Positions 46,925-57,010 of a stretch of DNA of 64,000 nucleotides are shown one piece after another. The notes beneath the pieces were generated by a model. The model searched no databases. It had not been told where the DNA came from and saw nothing but the letters and a program-made list of their open reading frames with translations. Position numbers and translations under genes: made by a program. The stretch's first letter is position 1; each line of letters starts with the position of its first letter. Origin of the DNA: Mesorhizobium sp. (GTDB taxonomy: Bacteria; Pseudomonadota; Alphaproteobacteria; Rhizobiales; Rhizobiaceae); contig SAQL01000028.1 of the NCBI GenBank assembly GCA_004020645.1, forward strand, positions 20,069 through 84,068, in the 5' to 3' direction.

Positions 46925-47119
46925 ATGGCTTTCAAGATCATCGCATCCCAATGCACGCAATGTGGCGCCTGCGAATTCGAATGCCCGTCCGGTGCGATCA
47001 AGTTCAAAGGCGAGAGCTACGTGGTCGAGCCGCAGAAGTGCACCGAATGTGAGGGAGCCTTCGAGACGCAGCAATGTGCCTCGGTATGTCCCGTGCCGAA
47101 GACCTGCGTTCCTGCCTGA
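46925..47119 (+). CDS. fdxN: FdxN, 2[4Fe-4S] ferredoxin
   Basis: A 64-residue bacterial-type ferredoxin. The first Cys set is CTQCGACEFECP; the second is CTECEGAFETQQCASVCP, with the enlarged loop typical of FdxN. It supplies electrons in NifB-co synthesis and may donate to nitrogenase. It follows nifB by 32 bases with AGGAG before the ATG. Confidence 0.96.
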   Translation: MAFKIIASQCTQCGACEFECPSGAIKFKGESYVVEPQKCTECEGAFETQQCASVCPVPKTCVPA

Positions 47120-47203
47120 CCCCAATCAGGCTACCGCATAGCGGCTGCCTCCGGGAGCCTGCGAACATCAACAACTGTAGCCTCAAAGAAACAAGGAACC
47201 GCC

Positions 47204-47524
47204 ATGTGGCTCGCACGCGAACAGGAGGTCGAAATCCACAGGCCTCCCCGATTTAGGCCGGGAGAGCGGGTCCGTGCCATCCGTCACATAAAGAATGACG
47301 GCACCTATCCTGGCAGGGAGATCGGCGAAAATCTCGTGCGCAAGGGTGAAGAGGGCTATGTGCGGGACATTGGCACCTTTCTACAGCAGTTCTTCATCTA
47401 TGCGGTCGAATGGATCGACCGTGGCACCGTCGTTGGCATGCGAGCGCGTGAATTGATGAGCCTCGACAAAGCCGACGCTCCCTGCAGTGCCGAAGAAAAC
47501 GCGAAACAAGGAACGTCCGGATGA
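47204..47524 (+). CDS. nifZ: NifZ, MoFe protein maturation factor
   Basis: A 106-residue protein: RPPRFRPGERVRAIRHIKND, TYPGREIGENLVRKGEEGYV and QQFFIYAVEWIDRGTVVGMR match NifZ. NifZ helps form the second P-cluster of NifDK. Its stop overlaps the nifT start (ATGA). Confidence 0.94.
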   Translation: MWLAREQEVEIHRPPRFRPGERVRAIRHIKNDGTYPGREIGENLVRKGEEGYVRDIGTFLQQFFIYAVEWIDRGTVVGMRARELMSLDKADAPCSAEENAKQGTSG

Positions 47525-47733
47525 AAGTAATGATCCGCAGGACCGATGCCGGGTTGTCAGCGTATGTCCCCAAGAAGGATCTCGAAGAGCCGATTATCAA
47601 ATTCGAGAACCAAGATCTGTGGGGCGGGGTCGTAACGCTCAGGAACGGCTGGCGGCTCCTCTTACCCGATCTTCCGCCACATACGCGTCTGCCGATCACC
47701 GTCGAGGCAAGGAAGCTTTCCGACGAGGACTAA
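47521..47733 (+). CDS. nifT: NifT/FixU protein
   Basis: A 70-residue protein: MKVMIRRTDAGLSAYVPKKD, LEEPIIKFENQDLWGGVVTL and NGWRLLLPDLP match NifT/FixU, a small protein of unknown role linked to nif operons. It overlaps nifZ by four bases. Confidence 0.94.
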   Translation: MKVMIRRTDAGLSAYVPKKDLEEPIIKFENQDLWGGVVTLRNGWRLLLPDLPPHTRLPITVEARKLSDED

Positions 47734-47770
47734 TGCTGCCCCTTATGAGAGGCATCGAGAGGAAACGAGC

Positions 47771-48655
47771 ATGAACACGACCCCGACCTCGGGCCACCTC
47801 GTCGTCGTCCGGGACAGTTTTGCCAGAAAGCTGCTTGAGCTGGCAAGACAAGCGCTCGTCTCCGATCAGGTGATCCCTTATCTCGGTCCGGGTCTCCTCC
47901 GGCTCGGCTCTGCGGAGCCGCCTGTACCGTGTACCCCCGAAGCAGTTGCCGCGGCACTCAACACGCGCGCGCCAGCCCCCTCGAAGATCCGCACCAATAT
48001 GTGGTCAGTCGCGCAGTTCATCGAACAGCGCCGGCACCGCCGCACGCTTCAAGCTTGGATGACTGATATATTCGCGGAGCCGGCCGCGCCGAACCTCCTC
48101 CACGCCTGGCTCGCAAGACTCCCCCTCTCCCTCATCATCGACAGCTGGTACGAAGGCGCCATGCGCGCGTCGCTAGCAGAGGCCGGCCGAACCGACGTCA
48201 TCGAGATACAAGGCGTCACGCGGGCGAATGAAGTCGGTAACATTTGGACCAGAACTTACGACTTGTCCGGAAGGGAACTCGACGCCGCAGCAGCGACAAC
48301 GACGGTTCTCTATACCCCTCATGGCAGTATCAGGCCGGCTGCCAATTTTCTCATCGCCGATTCCGACTATGTCGAAGCCCTGACTGAAATCGATATCCAG
48401 ACACCTATCCCTGATCTGGTGAAGCAACGGCGCACCAATCGGGGCTTTTTCTTCGTCGGCTGCCGCTTCAACGATCAGATGCTGCGTACTTACGCCAGGC
48501 AGATCATGAAGCGCTCAGAAGGCCCACGTTACGCGATCATGGATGGGCAAGCGCTGACCAGAAACGAAGCCCGTTTCCTTGCGGCAAGCGGAATCACGGT
48601 GGTCGACATGCCAGCGAGCGAAGCCGTGGCGCAGCTCGCCGGGTCAGCGTCTTGA
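47771..48655 (+). CDS. SIR2-like protein at the end of the nifB operon
   Basis: A 294-residue protein with a distant SIR2 (NAD-binding) fold. VIPYLGPGLL stands for the GAG-S loop, SLIIDSWYEG for the T-N-D motif, VLYTPHGSIRPAANFLIAD for the region holding the catalytic His, and RGFFFVGCRFNDQMLRTYA for the G-S/D motif near the end. It starts 37 bases after nifT, in the same direction, so it should be made with nifB-fdxN-nifZT. Function unknown. SIR2-like genes near nifZ/nifT occur in other rhizobial clusters as I recall; defence-type SIR2 proteins are another relative. Confidence 0.8.
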   Translation: MNTTPTSGHLVVVRDSFARKLLELARQALVSDQVIPYLGPGLLRLGSAEPPVPCTPEAVAAALNTRAPAPSKIRTNMWSVAQFIEQRRHRRTLQAWMTDIFAEPAAPNLLHAWLARLPLSLIIDSWYEGAMRASLAEAGRTDVIEIQGVTRANEVGNIWTRTYDLSGRELDAAAATTTVLYTPHGSIRPAANFLIADSDYVEALTEIDIQTPIPDLVKQRRTNRGFFFVGCRFNDQMLRTYARQIMKRSEGPRYAIMDGQALTRNEARFLAASGITVVDMPASEAVAQLAGSAS

Positions 48656-48747
48656 GCCGATAGTGGTCAGGATCAACTTGGAGGGCGCCTTTGATGTAAG
48701 TCGACCGGCTTGCTTCCGAAGGCGCAAAATTCAGTCGGGAACACACC

Positions 48748-50610
48748 GTGAGCAGAGATGCTGTTGGCATGACCTCTCTCAAATCGTCCGGGCATGTGAA
48801 AGCGGCGGGGTGGGGCCGAGGCTTGAGCACCCTGCTGCGCATTACGCGCATGAATTTGAGGCACCCGTGGCAGGTCGCGCTTGCTATCAGTGCGACGATC
48901 ATAGCCGTGATCCTGCAGTTGCTAATACCCCGGCTTCTCGGCAGGGCTGTCGACCAGACCCAGGCGGCAATCGGGAGTAGCGTCACTGGGACGGATGCAG
49001 CACAAGCGCTATTGACTCTGGCTCTCCTGCTTCTCGCCGCGAGTACGCTGCGCGGCATCTTCACGATGGCGCAAAACTATTTTGCCGAAGCCGTCGGGCA
49101 TCACGTCGCGTATGAACTGCGGCTGGCTTGTTACGACAAGGTCCAGCGCCTCAACTTTTCCTTTCACGACCGGGTGCATTCAGGCGACCTGATTACTCTC
49201 GGCATCCTCGATCTCGACGGCGTGCGGATGTATTTTTCCACCGCCCTGGTTCGCTTGCTTCTGCTCACCATGCTGATCGGGATCGGCGCCTACATGATGA
49301 TCTCAACCGACCCGGTGCTCGGTCTCATCGCGCTAAGCTTCGTGCCTTTCGTGGCCTGGAGATCGTCGGTCACGCAGCTTAAGCTACGCGTCATCTGGCT
49401 TGACCTGCAGGAGCGGCTTTCCGTCCTAGGCCGGGTGATGGAGGAAAATCTCGCGGGGATCCGCGTTGTCCGGGCGTTTTCGGCACAAGCTTATGAAATG
49501 GTAAAGTTCGACCGCGCCTCGAAAAACGCGCTCGAACTCGCCCACGAGCAGGTTGATGTCCACGTGCCCAATACGTCGGCAATGACCCTGGCCTTCTTTT
49601 TCGCCATGGGGTTGGTCCTCTGGATCGGTTGCAACAAGGTCATCGCCGGCCAGTTCAGCGTTGGGACGCTCACGACGTTCCTGGCCTTCATGACGATCCT
49701 TCAAATGCCCGTCCGCCAGATCGGTCTGATGGTCAACGGCTTCGCCCGCGCCTACACTTGCGGTTCGCGCCTCTTCGGTCTGCTCGACCAGGACATTACG
49801 ATCAGGGATGCTTCCACCGCCAGACCGCTTGAGATCGGTGAAGGCACTCTGCGCTTCGACAATGTCTCGTTTGCATATCCCGGCACCGGAAACCGCGCCA
49901 TTTTGAAGAATATCACCTTTAGCGCCCGTAGGGGCGAGACGATCGCGATCGTGGGTCCGCCGGGTTCGGGAAAATCGACAATGGCTCACCTGATCCCCCG
50001 CTTTTACGATGTCACTGGTGGCGCCATCATGCTTGACGGGCAGGATATCCGCGAGGTTACCCTCGCCACGCTTCGCCAGGCGGTCGCCGTCGTACAACAG
50101 GATGCATTCCTGTTCACTACCACGATCGAGAACAACATCGCCTATGGCGATCCCTGGGCGAAGGACCCGCGGATTGCGCGCGCTAGCGAATCCGCCCAGT
50201 TACACAATTACATTCTTGGCCTCCCCGCGGGCTACAAGACGGTCGTCGGCGAACGTGGCGCCTCTCTCTCTGGCGGCCAGCGCCAGCGTCTCACCATAGC
50301 TCGCACGATGATGTTGCGCCCATCAATCGTCATTTTCGACGACTCAACGGCCTCGATCGACGCCGCCACCGAGCAGCGCATCCGCGCGGCGATACGACGT
50401 TTCGCCCAGGATAGGGTGACGATCATCATCGCCCACCGGCTCAGTTCGCTTAAGCACGCCGACCGTATCCTGTTTGTCGACAATGGCGAGATCGTGGAAT
50501 GCGGCACCCATCAGGAGCTTTTGGCCAAGCGGGGGCGCTATAAGGCCCTTCATGATCTTCAGTTGCGCCCGGAAGATCACATTGCGACCACGTCCAGAGG
50601 CGCGCCCTGA
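48748..50610 (+). CDS. ABC exporter half-transporter, degenerate ATPase site
   Basis: A 620-residue fused permease-ATPase with six hydrophobic segments (for example VALAISATIIAVILQLLIP) and a nucleotide-binding domain: Walker A GPPGSGKST, signature LSGGQRQR, Walker B SIVIFDDSTASID. The residue after the Walker B Asp pair is Ser where catalytic Glu is usual, so its own site is probably degenerate. GTG start at 48748. Its stop overlaps the next gene by one base (TGATG), so the two form a heterodimeric exporter. Substrate unknown. Confidence 0.92.
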   Translation: MSRDAVGMTSLKSSGHVKAAGWGRGLSTLLRITRMNLRHPWQVALAISATIIAVILQLLIPRLLGRAVDQTQAAIGSSVTGTDAAQALLTLALLLLAASTLRGIFTMAQNYFAEAVGHHVAYELRLACYDKVQRLNFSFHDRVHSGDLITLGILDLDGVRMYFSTALVRLLLLTMLIGIGAYMMISTDPVLGLIALSFVPFVAWRSSVTQLKLRVIWLDLQERLSVLGRVMEENLAGIRVVRAFSAQAYEMVKFDRASKNALELAHEQVDVHVPNTSAMTLAFFFAMGLVLWIGCNKVIAGQFSVGTLTTFLAFMTILQMPVRQIGLMVNGFARAYTCGSRLFGLLDQDITIRDASTARPLEIGEGTLRFDNVSFAYPGTGNRAILKNITFSARRGETIAIVGPPGSGKSTMAHLIPRFYDVTGGAIMLDGQDIREVTLATLRQAVAVVQQDAFLFTTTIENNIAYGDPWAKDPRIARASESAQLHNYILGLPAGYKTVVGERGASLSGGQRQRLTIARTMMLRPSIVIFDDSTASIDAATEQRIRAAIRRFAQDRVTIIIAHRLSSLKHADRILFVDNGEIVECGTHQELLAKRGRYKALHDLQLRPEDHIATTSRGAP

Positions 50611-52514
50611 TGGCCAAGGTGCATGCCAGCGAAATCGAAACCGAACCCAATGACAGCGGCAGGCGCCCCCCGCGCGCGGTCGTCGGCTCCCACCGCGTCG
50701 AGGAGGAGATGTTCGGCCGGGCTTTCGACAAGAAAATCATCCGGCGCATCTGGGCCTTCGTTCGTCCCTACCGAGCCATGGCAGTCGTCTCGGTTGCCGC
50801 ATTGCTGGTTTTCACCGGCACGCAGCTTCTCATCCCGCTGATCATCCGCCACGCGATCGATCACGCCACAACTCCGGGAGGTGTTGATCGCTCGGCCGTT
50901 CTCGCGGCCGCCGGCGCGTTTGCGCTCACCATTCTGGTTAACTTCGGCGCCGCCTACGCGCAGGAAACCGTCGTGGGGAAAATGGCCGAGAACGTCCTCT
51001 TCGACATCCGGCGCGCCATGTTTGCCCATCTGCAGAAGGTGTCGCTCTCCTTCATGGACAAGACCGAGGTCGGACGACTGATGTCCCGCCTTCAAGGCGA
51101 CGTCAACTCTATACACGAATTCCTCGAAAGCTCGATCTACTCCGTAGGCGATATCGCGCTTCTCTTCGGCATCGTTTTCGTAATGCTGTACGTCAACTTC
51201 AGCCTGGGCTTTCTCACGCTCTCGATCTTGCCGGCCCTGTTGATGATCCGCATCGTCTGGCTGCCGCGTGCCCGCGAGGCCTTCATGGCTGCACACGAGA
51301 CCAACTCAGTCGTCAACGGCGCGTTGGCCGAAGCCATTCACGGCGTGCGCACCGTCCAGTCCATGGACCGCCAGCAGGTAAACTTCCTGCTGTATGACGA
51401 CAAGGCACATGCCGACCTCAGGACACACCTGGTCGCTGCCAGGTATGCACAGGTCATGGTGCCGATCGTTGATGGCCTCACGGGTCTCGCCATGGCCGTC
51501 GTCATTGTGGTCGGCGGCTCCATGATCGTGAATGGCCGTGTCGGTGTGGGGGTATTGGTTGCCTACATACTCTATATCCAACGCTTCTTTGACCCAATTC
51601 GCTCACTTACTCTGCAATATTCCGTCATGCAGCGCGCCATGGCCTCCGGCAAGCGCCTGACCGATGTGCTCGACGTCAGGATCGAGATCCAGGACAAACC
51701 GGATGCCAAGGTCCTTGCGCCCGAAATGGACGGCTCGGTCGAGTTCAGGAACGTCACGTTCGGCTACGATCCCAAAAATCCGGTGCTGAAAAACGTCTCC
51801 TTCGGCGTCAATCCCGGCGAGACGGTCGCCCTGGTCGGGCCGACCGGCTCTGGCAAATCGAGCGCGATGGCCCTCGTCCACCGCTTTTATGATGTTCAGC
51901 AAGGCCAAGTGCTGGTCGGCGGACATGATGTGCGCGATCTCACCCAGGAATCGCTCGGGCTCCAGATCGCCATGGTGCTGCAGGAGCCGTTTCTGTTCAC
52001 CGGGACGGTCTTCGAGAACATCCGCTACCACAAGAGGGAAGCCACGCGGGACAAAGTGATCGAGGCCGCCAAGGTGGTGGGCGCCCACGACTTCATCATG
52101 AGCCTTGCCGACGGGTATGATACCCAGCTCGGCGAACGCGGCGGCAACCTTTCTCTCGGCCAGCGTCAGCTTGTCAGTTTCGCCCGCGCTCTCGTTGCCG
52201 ATGCCAAGATCCTAGTTCTTGACGAGGCCACCGCCAACATCGACAGCTACACGGAAATGCTGATCCAGAAGGCTCTGACAAAACTCCTGGAAGGCCGCAC
52301 TGGGCTTGTCATCGCTCACCGGCTCGCCACAATCCGCGGTGCCGATCGAATCATCGTACTTCAGAATGGCCAAATTAGTGAAACCGGTAACCACGACAAA
52401 CTGATGGCTATGGGTGGGCTCTATTCCAAACTCTACAATCTGAACTACTCGTCCTTCGACGACGTTCTCGAAGAGGAAGCCGACCCGACCGTACAAGCCG
52501 CCTCTCAGACCTGA
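50610..52514 (+). CDS. ABC exporter half-transporter, canonical ATPase site
   Basis: A 634-residue partner. The membrane domain runs from about residue 45 to 345. The ATPase has Walker A GPTGSGKSS, the signature NLSLGQRQLVSFARALVADA (LSLGQ in place of LSGGQ) and Walker B ILVLDEATANID with the catalytic Glu. Together with the upstream protein it would have one canonical and one degenerate site, as in heterodimeric exporters such as TM287/288. A fragment of a close paralogue lies at 62986-63481. Confidence 0.93.
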   Translation: MAKVHASEIETEPNDSGRRPPRAVVGSHRVEEEMFGRAFDKKIIRRIWAFVRPYRAMAVVSVAALLVFTGTQLLIPLIIRHAIDHATTPGGVDRSAVLAAAGAFALTILVNFGAAYAQETVVGKMAENVLFDIRRAMFAHLQKVSLSFMDKTEVGRLMSRLQGDVNSIHEFLESSIYSVGDIALLFGIVFVMLYVNFSLGFLTLSILPALLMIRIVWLPRAREAFMAAHETNSVVNGALAEAIHGVRTVQSMDRQQVNFLLYDDKAHADLRTHLVAARYAQVMVPIVDGLTGLAMAVVIVVGGSMIVNGRVGVGVLVAYILYIQRFFDPIRSLTLQYSVMQRAMASGKRLTDVLDVRIEIQDKPDAKVLAPEMDGSVEFRNVTFGYDPKNPVLKNVSFGVNPGETVALVGPTGSGKSSAMALVHRFYDVQQGQVLVGGHDVRDLTQESLGLQIAMVLQEPFLFTGTVFENIRYHKREATRDKVIEAAKVVGAHDFIMSLADGYDTQLGERGGNLSLGQRQLVSFARALVADAKILVLDEATANIDSYTEMLIQKALTKLLEGRTGLVIAHRLATIRGADRIIVLQNGQISETGNHDKLMAMGGLYSKLYNLNYSSFDDVLEEEADPTVQAASQT

Positions 52515-52849
52515 TGCCTCGCCGACGTATCTGTGGTACCGTCCACCACTTTCAGGCGTACCGGCGGACGCCGCGGATGAAGCGGCACCCTTCATGGAGA
52601 AGCACCCATTTGCAGGCTTACCTAGTACTCAAAAAAAGTTGCCGGATGTATCAAGAGCTTTGATTTCATTGTCTTGGCGGGCCAAAATCAGAAGTCTTCC
52701 CGTATCGCTCCGTATGGTTCCGCGCCTAAGCAAAGGACGCTGCATAAGATGGGGCTTCATGCAGTCCCAGGATGTGGGCTTTGTGTGGTGTGATCTAGCG
52801 GTTGGTAGCGATCAGCCGCCGCTGTCCAATTCCGTTCCGGTTCGCAGGC
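52515..52849. other. Spacer downstream of the ABC exporter
   Basis: About 335 bases. A short plus-strand frame (52594-52869) has no recognisable features. Confidence 0.4.
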
Positions 52850-54190
52850 ACTCCAGATATCGAAAATGATATTTAGGATGTAGAGTGCCTTTTTCTCGCC
52901 CGTGCTGAACGTAGCCAACAAATCGGCGTGCTCTACCGACGCAGTGTCCGCCCCATCCTCAAATGTGAAACCGACGCTGAGTATTGGTTCCTGGCCGAGT
53001 ACCACCTCCCTGAAATTCTTAGGCACCAGCTTGAACGGCACGAAGAAGCGGTCGTTGAATATCTCGATCACGTCCGCCCACTGCGTCCGTTCTTTTGCAG
53101 CCTCTGCTCAATCTCGCCGCGACGCTTCTCCGCAGCCTGGTACCTTTCGATGACGTCCTTGTAGAGATCCAGGAACGCGAACAGGTAACTCTTCCAGACC
53201 TCTTCCTTGAACGCCGGCATGTTTGCCAAGTGGGGTAGCAGGTCCTCGTTGTCGGTCAGGTAGGTCTCAAACTGCCGGACGTTGACGTTTTTGGTGATCA
53301 GCTTTTCAACGGCGGCGAACTTCTTGCGCAGGTCTGGATCGTTGCTGATCGCCTCCTTTTCCTTTTCCACCAGCTCCTTCAGCTGCTTCTCGGTCGTGAT
53401 CTCCAGCTTCGCCCCTGAGTTAAGATTGATAGAGTGCTTGGCCTTGAAAAACCCGTTGTCAGCTAAGTTTTTCGCGATTTCCGAAGCATTATAGTAAGTG
53501 AACCTCCCCTTCCTGAAATACGTCGATTTTCCGATTAGTTGATTGTACTGTTTGATGTAATTTTCGATGCTAGCCTTAACATCTGCGTTGTCCAGCAAGG
53601 CTAAAAAGTTGTCATCAAAAATGACGTCATATCTGACCGTAGCAAACGGCGCGGTCTTCTGCTTCAAGAGTTCGTCCCTGAACGCGCAAAAGAGCCTTGT
53701 AGAATTGGTCCTCGCCCTGCGTGAAGGTCGAAGATATCTCGCGTCCCAAGTCTTTCTTCGAGCCTGTGTGCTGTTTCAGGGCGGCGAGTAGCCGCTGCCT
53801 AGCGTCTTCATGCCGAGGTTGAGTTTTTCGTACTCCTCGCGAAGCTTGCTGTTCACCAGCAAAGTGGACGTCTTCTCGCTGTGACCGAACGCTTCCTCGT
53901 AAGGAAGCACGACCATAACGCTTTCCGGCGGTAACGCTGTCCCCTTTTCGTCGGTGACTACTCGCTTGTTGATGCGGTCTTTGAAGATCCGGTCGCCACT
54001 ATTTTCCTCATCAGCGATGTCTTGGAACGTTTTTGCTAGTGACGACTTCATTGCACCATTCGGCGCATAGATCGCAATCGCGCTCTTCTTGCTGAAATCC
54101 AGATCGGCTTTCAGCTTCTTGATCCCGTAGCAATGCTCGAGATCCAGCAACAACTTTTCCAAACGTGCCCCCCAAGTATATGACATACTA
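52850..54190 (-). pseudogene. AAA_13-type ATPase, broken and truncated
   Basis: Three frames in order make one long coiled-coil ATPase. The N-terminal part has CYGIKKLKADLDFSKKSAIA and a P-loop-like APNGAMKSSLAKTF, in which the usual Gly before Lys is Met (GAMKSS). The middle part (53068-53667) is helical, rich in Lys/Glu. The last part (to about 52850) reads IEIFNDRFFVPFKLVPKNF and LATFSTGEKKALYILNIIFD, then stops before the Walker B region. Frameshifts near 53790, 53680 and 53085, and the lost C-terminus, rule out function. Such proteins are often defence or RloC/anticodon-nuclease-like ATPases; that assignment is an inference. AT-richer than its neighbours. Confidence 0.7.
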
Positions 54191-54444
54191 TCACTGGGCA
54201 AGTTGGCATGAAACCCTCCCGGTGGGAATGAGGGCGTACATTACTTTTCGCCTCAAGCTCTGGAGCGCCCGGTCGGTCTTGAGCAACAGGTCGATCGCCT
54301 GAAGTGAGAGCGTGCGACCCGCGCTCGGGAGTGAACGATGGATCGCGACACCGTACCAATGAGGGACAGCTACTGTAAGAGGTTGCTGAACTGCAGGCCT
54401 TTGAAGGCCGAAGATCCCTCACCCCGCGAACCGACGCTGCTTCC

Positions 54445-55053
54445 TTACGCCAAGCCGATCCGGAAATCCTCCAGAACCTGAGCTAGCCCTAGCGCGCCGA
54501 GAAGCGCCAAAATGCGCTTCGGCTGAAGCTTTGCAATGGAATGATCGTAGATGGCGAGATTGGTCGCGCCGTTGAGGCGAGAGGGGTAAATGATGCCGTC
54601 GAGCCGAGACGAGTGCTCGTGAAACGCCACCGACCATCGGCGAGCCAAGTTCTGGCGCTGCGCCCGAACTACGTCCGTGGGAACACCCATCCTGACCGCA
54701 TTGTCGCCCCTGAGATCGATCAGGCGAAGCTCCGCCGTAGTCGTGATCTCCGCATAGCGCCGTTGGGTCAGTTCCACCTCCTCTATCGGGAGGTCGTCGA
54801 ATAGTCCTTCGCGCCGATCTCGGAGCACGGTCTCGAGGAAGCAAACCTTCAGAGAGTCGCCGAGGTAGAGAACGCCAAAACGGTTGGCAGCAACACGACG
54901 CCGCAGATCGCTGAAACGGCTCGCCGACTTCCCGTATCCGAGGGGATCAGGATAGGTGCTCCAGTAGATCCGACCGAATGTCCGCCCCGGCGGTATGGTC
55001 TCGATTTCGAGCTTTGCGCGCCCGAAATCGGGTGGAGGTGGAACGCCGGGCAT
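54445..55053 (-). CDS. RES-domain toxin
   Basis: A 202-residue RES-family protein. The conserved Arg is in FGRIYWSTYPDPLGYGKSAS, then RFSDLRRRVAANRFGVLYLG, CFLETVLRDRREGLFDDLP, and the Ser-containing SSRLDGIIYPSRLNGATNLA follow. RES toxins degrade NAD+, and are held in check by a partner Xre-like protein. The ATG directly follows the stop of the antitoxin gene, the usual order. Confidence 0.9.
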   Translation of the reverse strand: MPGVPPPPDFGRAKLEIETIPPGRTFGRIYWSTYPDPLGYGKSASRFSDLRRRVAANRFGVLYLGDSLKVCFLETVLRDRREGLFDDLPIEEVELTQRRYAEITTTAELRLIDLRGDNAVRMGVPTDVVRAQRQNLARRWSVAFHEHSSRLDGIIYPSRLNGATNLAIYDHSIAKLQPKRILALLGALGLAQVLEDFRIGLA

Positions 55054-55737
55054 TCAGTCGAAATCGCCCCTGGCTATGCCTTCCGCCGCGGCCAACACCG
55101 AGCCATCATCGCCTTGCTGAAGGGCTCGGAGTGCCGTCCGCCCATCGAGCGCGCCATGGCGCGACACCAGAAACCGATAGACCACCCAGGCATTATTGCG
55201 CAACGTCGCATGGAGCGCCGGCAAGGCCCCGAAGGGCCGGCCATGCTTGTCGAGCTGCCAGACAGGAAAGCGGAAGCCGCGCTTGGCGCCATCGATCCCG
55301 AGCACCTGCCCGCGCTGCCGCTTAGCGTTGACCGTCACCCGCGACGTGCCGAGCAGCTTGGCAAAAGCTTCGGCACTTAGCATGTCTTCGGCGGCCACAA
55401 TTTCGGCAACACGCTTGCGACCGCGTTCGCGCGCCTTGGCGAGCGCCGCTTCAAGCTCAGCGTCGGCCTTGCCCGTATCCTCGACGGGAAACATCTCATC
55501 TGAAGCGCTCGGCTGTTCCTCGACCGGCGTGATCGTCTGCGCGCCGGCGGCCGGATCGACCTCTACCCGGAACGATACGCGATGGCCGATCTTGCGGCTG
55601 CGTGCGATCGCCTCCTGATAGCGTTCGAGCAACACCTTTTTGAAATCGGCCTGTGCCGGCAACTTCGTGGTAAAACTCAGGGCGACTCCCGCATGGGATG
55701 CGGTCCCGCTATGATTGCTGCGTTTTGGAGCGGCCAT
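55054..55737 (-). CDS. Xre-type antitoxin of the RES pair
   Basis: A 227-residue protein. The N-terminal 110 residues are charged, with an Ala/Glu/Arg-rich helix (ADAELEAALAKARERGRKRV). Then comes a HTH-like stretch LSAEAFAKLLGTSRVTVNAK and a C-terminal part (FRFPVWQLDKHGRPFGALPA) typical of RES-partner antitoxins. It would bind and neutralise the RES toxin and repress the pair. Longer than many (about 130-150 residues) because of its N-terminal extension. Confidence 0.85.
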   Translation of the reverse strand: MAAPKRSNHSGTASHAGVALSFTTKLPAQADFKKVLLERYQEAIARSRKIGHRVSFRVEVDPAAGAQTITPVEEQPSASDEMFPVEDTGKADAELEAALAKARERGRKRVAEIVAAEDMLSAEAFAKLLGTSRVTVNAKRQRGQVLGIDGAKRGFRFPVWQLDKHGRPFGALPALHATLRNNAWVVYRFLVSRHGALDGRTALRALQQGDDGSVLAAAEGIARGDFD

Positions 55738-55840
55738 GATGACAACCTCCTGCTGTCACCAATATGGTTACAGATCGTAAGTTCGTCAAGTTCGATAATT
55801 TCGTAGAGGCGGTGGAATTGTTATCGTGACCGACTGAGGC

Positions 55841-56930
55841 TCACACAATTCCCCACGCCCGAAACCTTCCCCTGCCCGTCATCTCGCGCAGCCCAAGCTC
55901 ACCGACCAGATTCAGCGCCCCCTGTTTTGTCACTTTTAGCCCCTTCTGAACCATGCCAGTCGAGACAAGTGGCCGCGACAGCACCAGCTCGATCAGGTCG
56001 GAAAGTTTGGAACTGACGCGCCGCTCCCGCAGCCGCCGTTCCATCTGGCTTTTCGCCATCACCAGCCGGTCATGCTCTTTCAACCCGGCGAGCGCTGCCT
56101 CGTGGATGGCATCGACAAAAGCCAACAACCGATCCGAGCGATTGCGCGCCCGCCGCCGCTCTCGTGGAATGTTCTTGGCGCCGAGCTGCAGGCTGACGAG
56201 ATGGTTGGCGGTAAGACCCTCCTGCCGCAGCAGCGCGGCGACGAACAGCGGCCCCGAGCCACGTGGCATGCTGCAGCACCTCGATGTCCGACCAGGCTTC
56301 GAGCAGGACCGCGGCGCGCAGGACGACCGGCAGATCGCGGGTCTTGGCCATCACATCCCGCCATTCGGCCAGCCGTTCTTCTTCATTCCAGTCGAGATCG
56401 TAGATCAGGCCGTTTTGGTCACGTCGTGACGTTTCATGCTTTCGACCATGCACGTCGGCGCCGCTGAGAATCTTTGACGAGCGTGCCAGGACAGCATCGA
56501 TCTCGGCAAATTCTTCGGCCAGAAGATCGTCGTCAGCGTCATCCCGACCATCAGCCTCAATGGGGCTGGCCCCCTCCCCTTCCCGGCTTTTTTGTCCCGC
56601 CGCAGGCGTAGCGCCGTCCCGACCGGTCAGAGCCAAAACCGTCGCGACTGAGCGCCCAGTCCGGCTTCTGCACAAAAATGCGCCGACGGGTACGCAGCAC
56701 GGCGTGCGCGCGGGTGAGTTCGTGGGTCAGGGTGCGAATGTCCATGTGGGCGTCGTGCAGGACAAGGTCCTCGAGGTGGACGAGCTCGCCTTCGAGCCAG
56801 AGCGCGCCGGCAGCGTCGGCGAAGTGCTGGCGCTCGACAAAACCGTCGCGGACGGGGGAACGAGCCAGCCGCTCGTCAAGGCGGGCCAAAACCTCGGTGG
56901 CTGTCGCTTTTACTTCCCGATCTCAAACAG
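55841..56930 (-). pseudogene. RHE_PE00001/DUF1612-family protein, frameshifted
   Basis: Three frames in order rebuild one protein of about 350-370 residues. The first (from about 56920) has ARLDERLARSPVRDGFVERQ and LEGELVHLEDLVLHDAHMD. The second has YDLDWNEEERLAEWRDVMAK. The third has FVAALLRQEGLTANHLVSLQ, GAKNIPRERRRARNRSDRLL and LNLVGELGLREMTGRGRFRA. The family is common on rhizobial plasmids and islands and has a C-terminal HTH; its role is not established. Two frameshifts inactivate it. Confidence 0.75.
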
Positions 56931-57010
56931 GGAAAAGTCAGGTATTGTTTAGGTTTAGGCGCTACGACAGCCCTCGATTTTTTCGCTAACGATTTCACTG
57001 ACTGCTCGAT

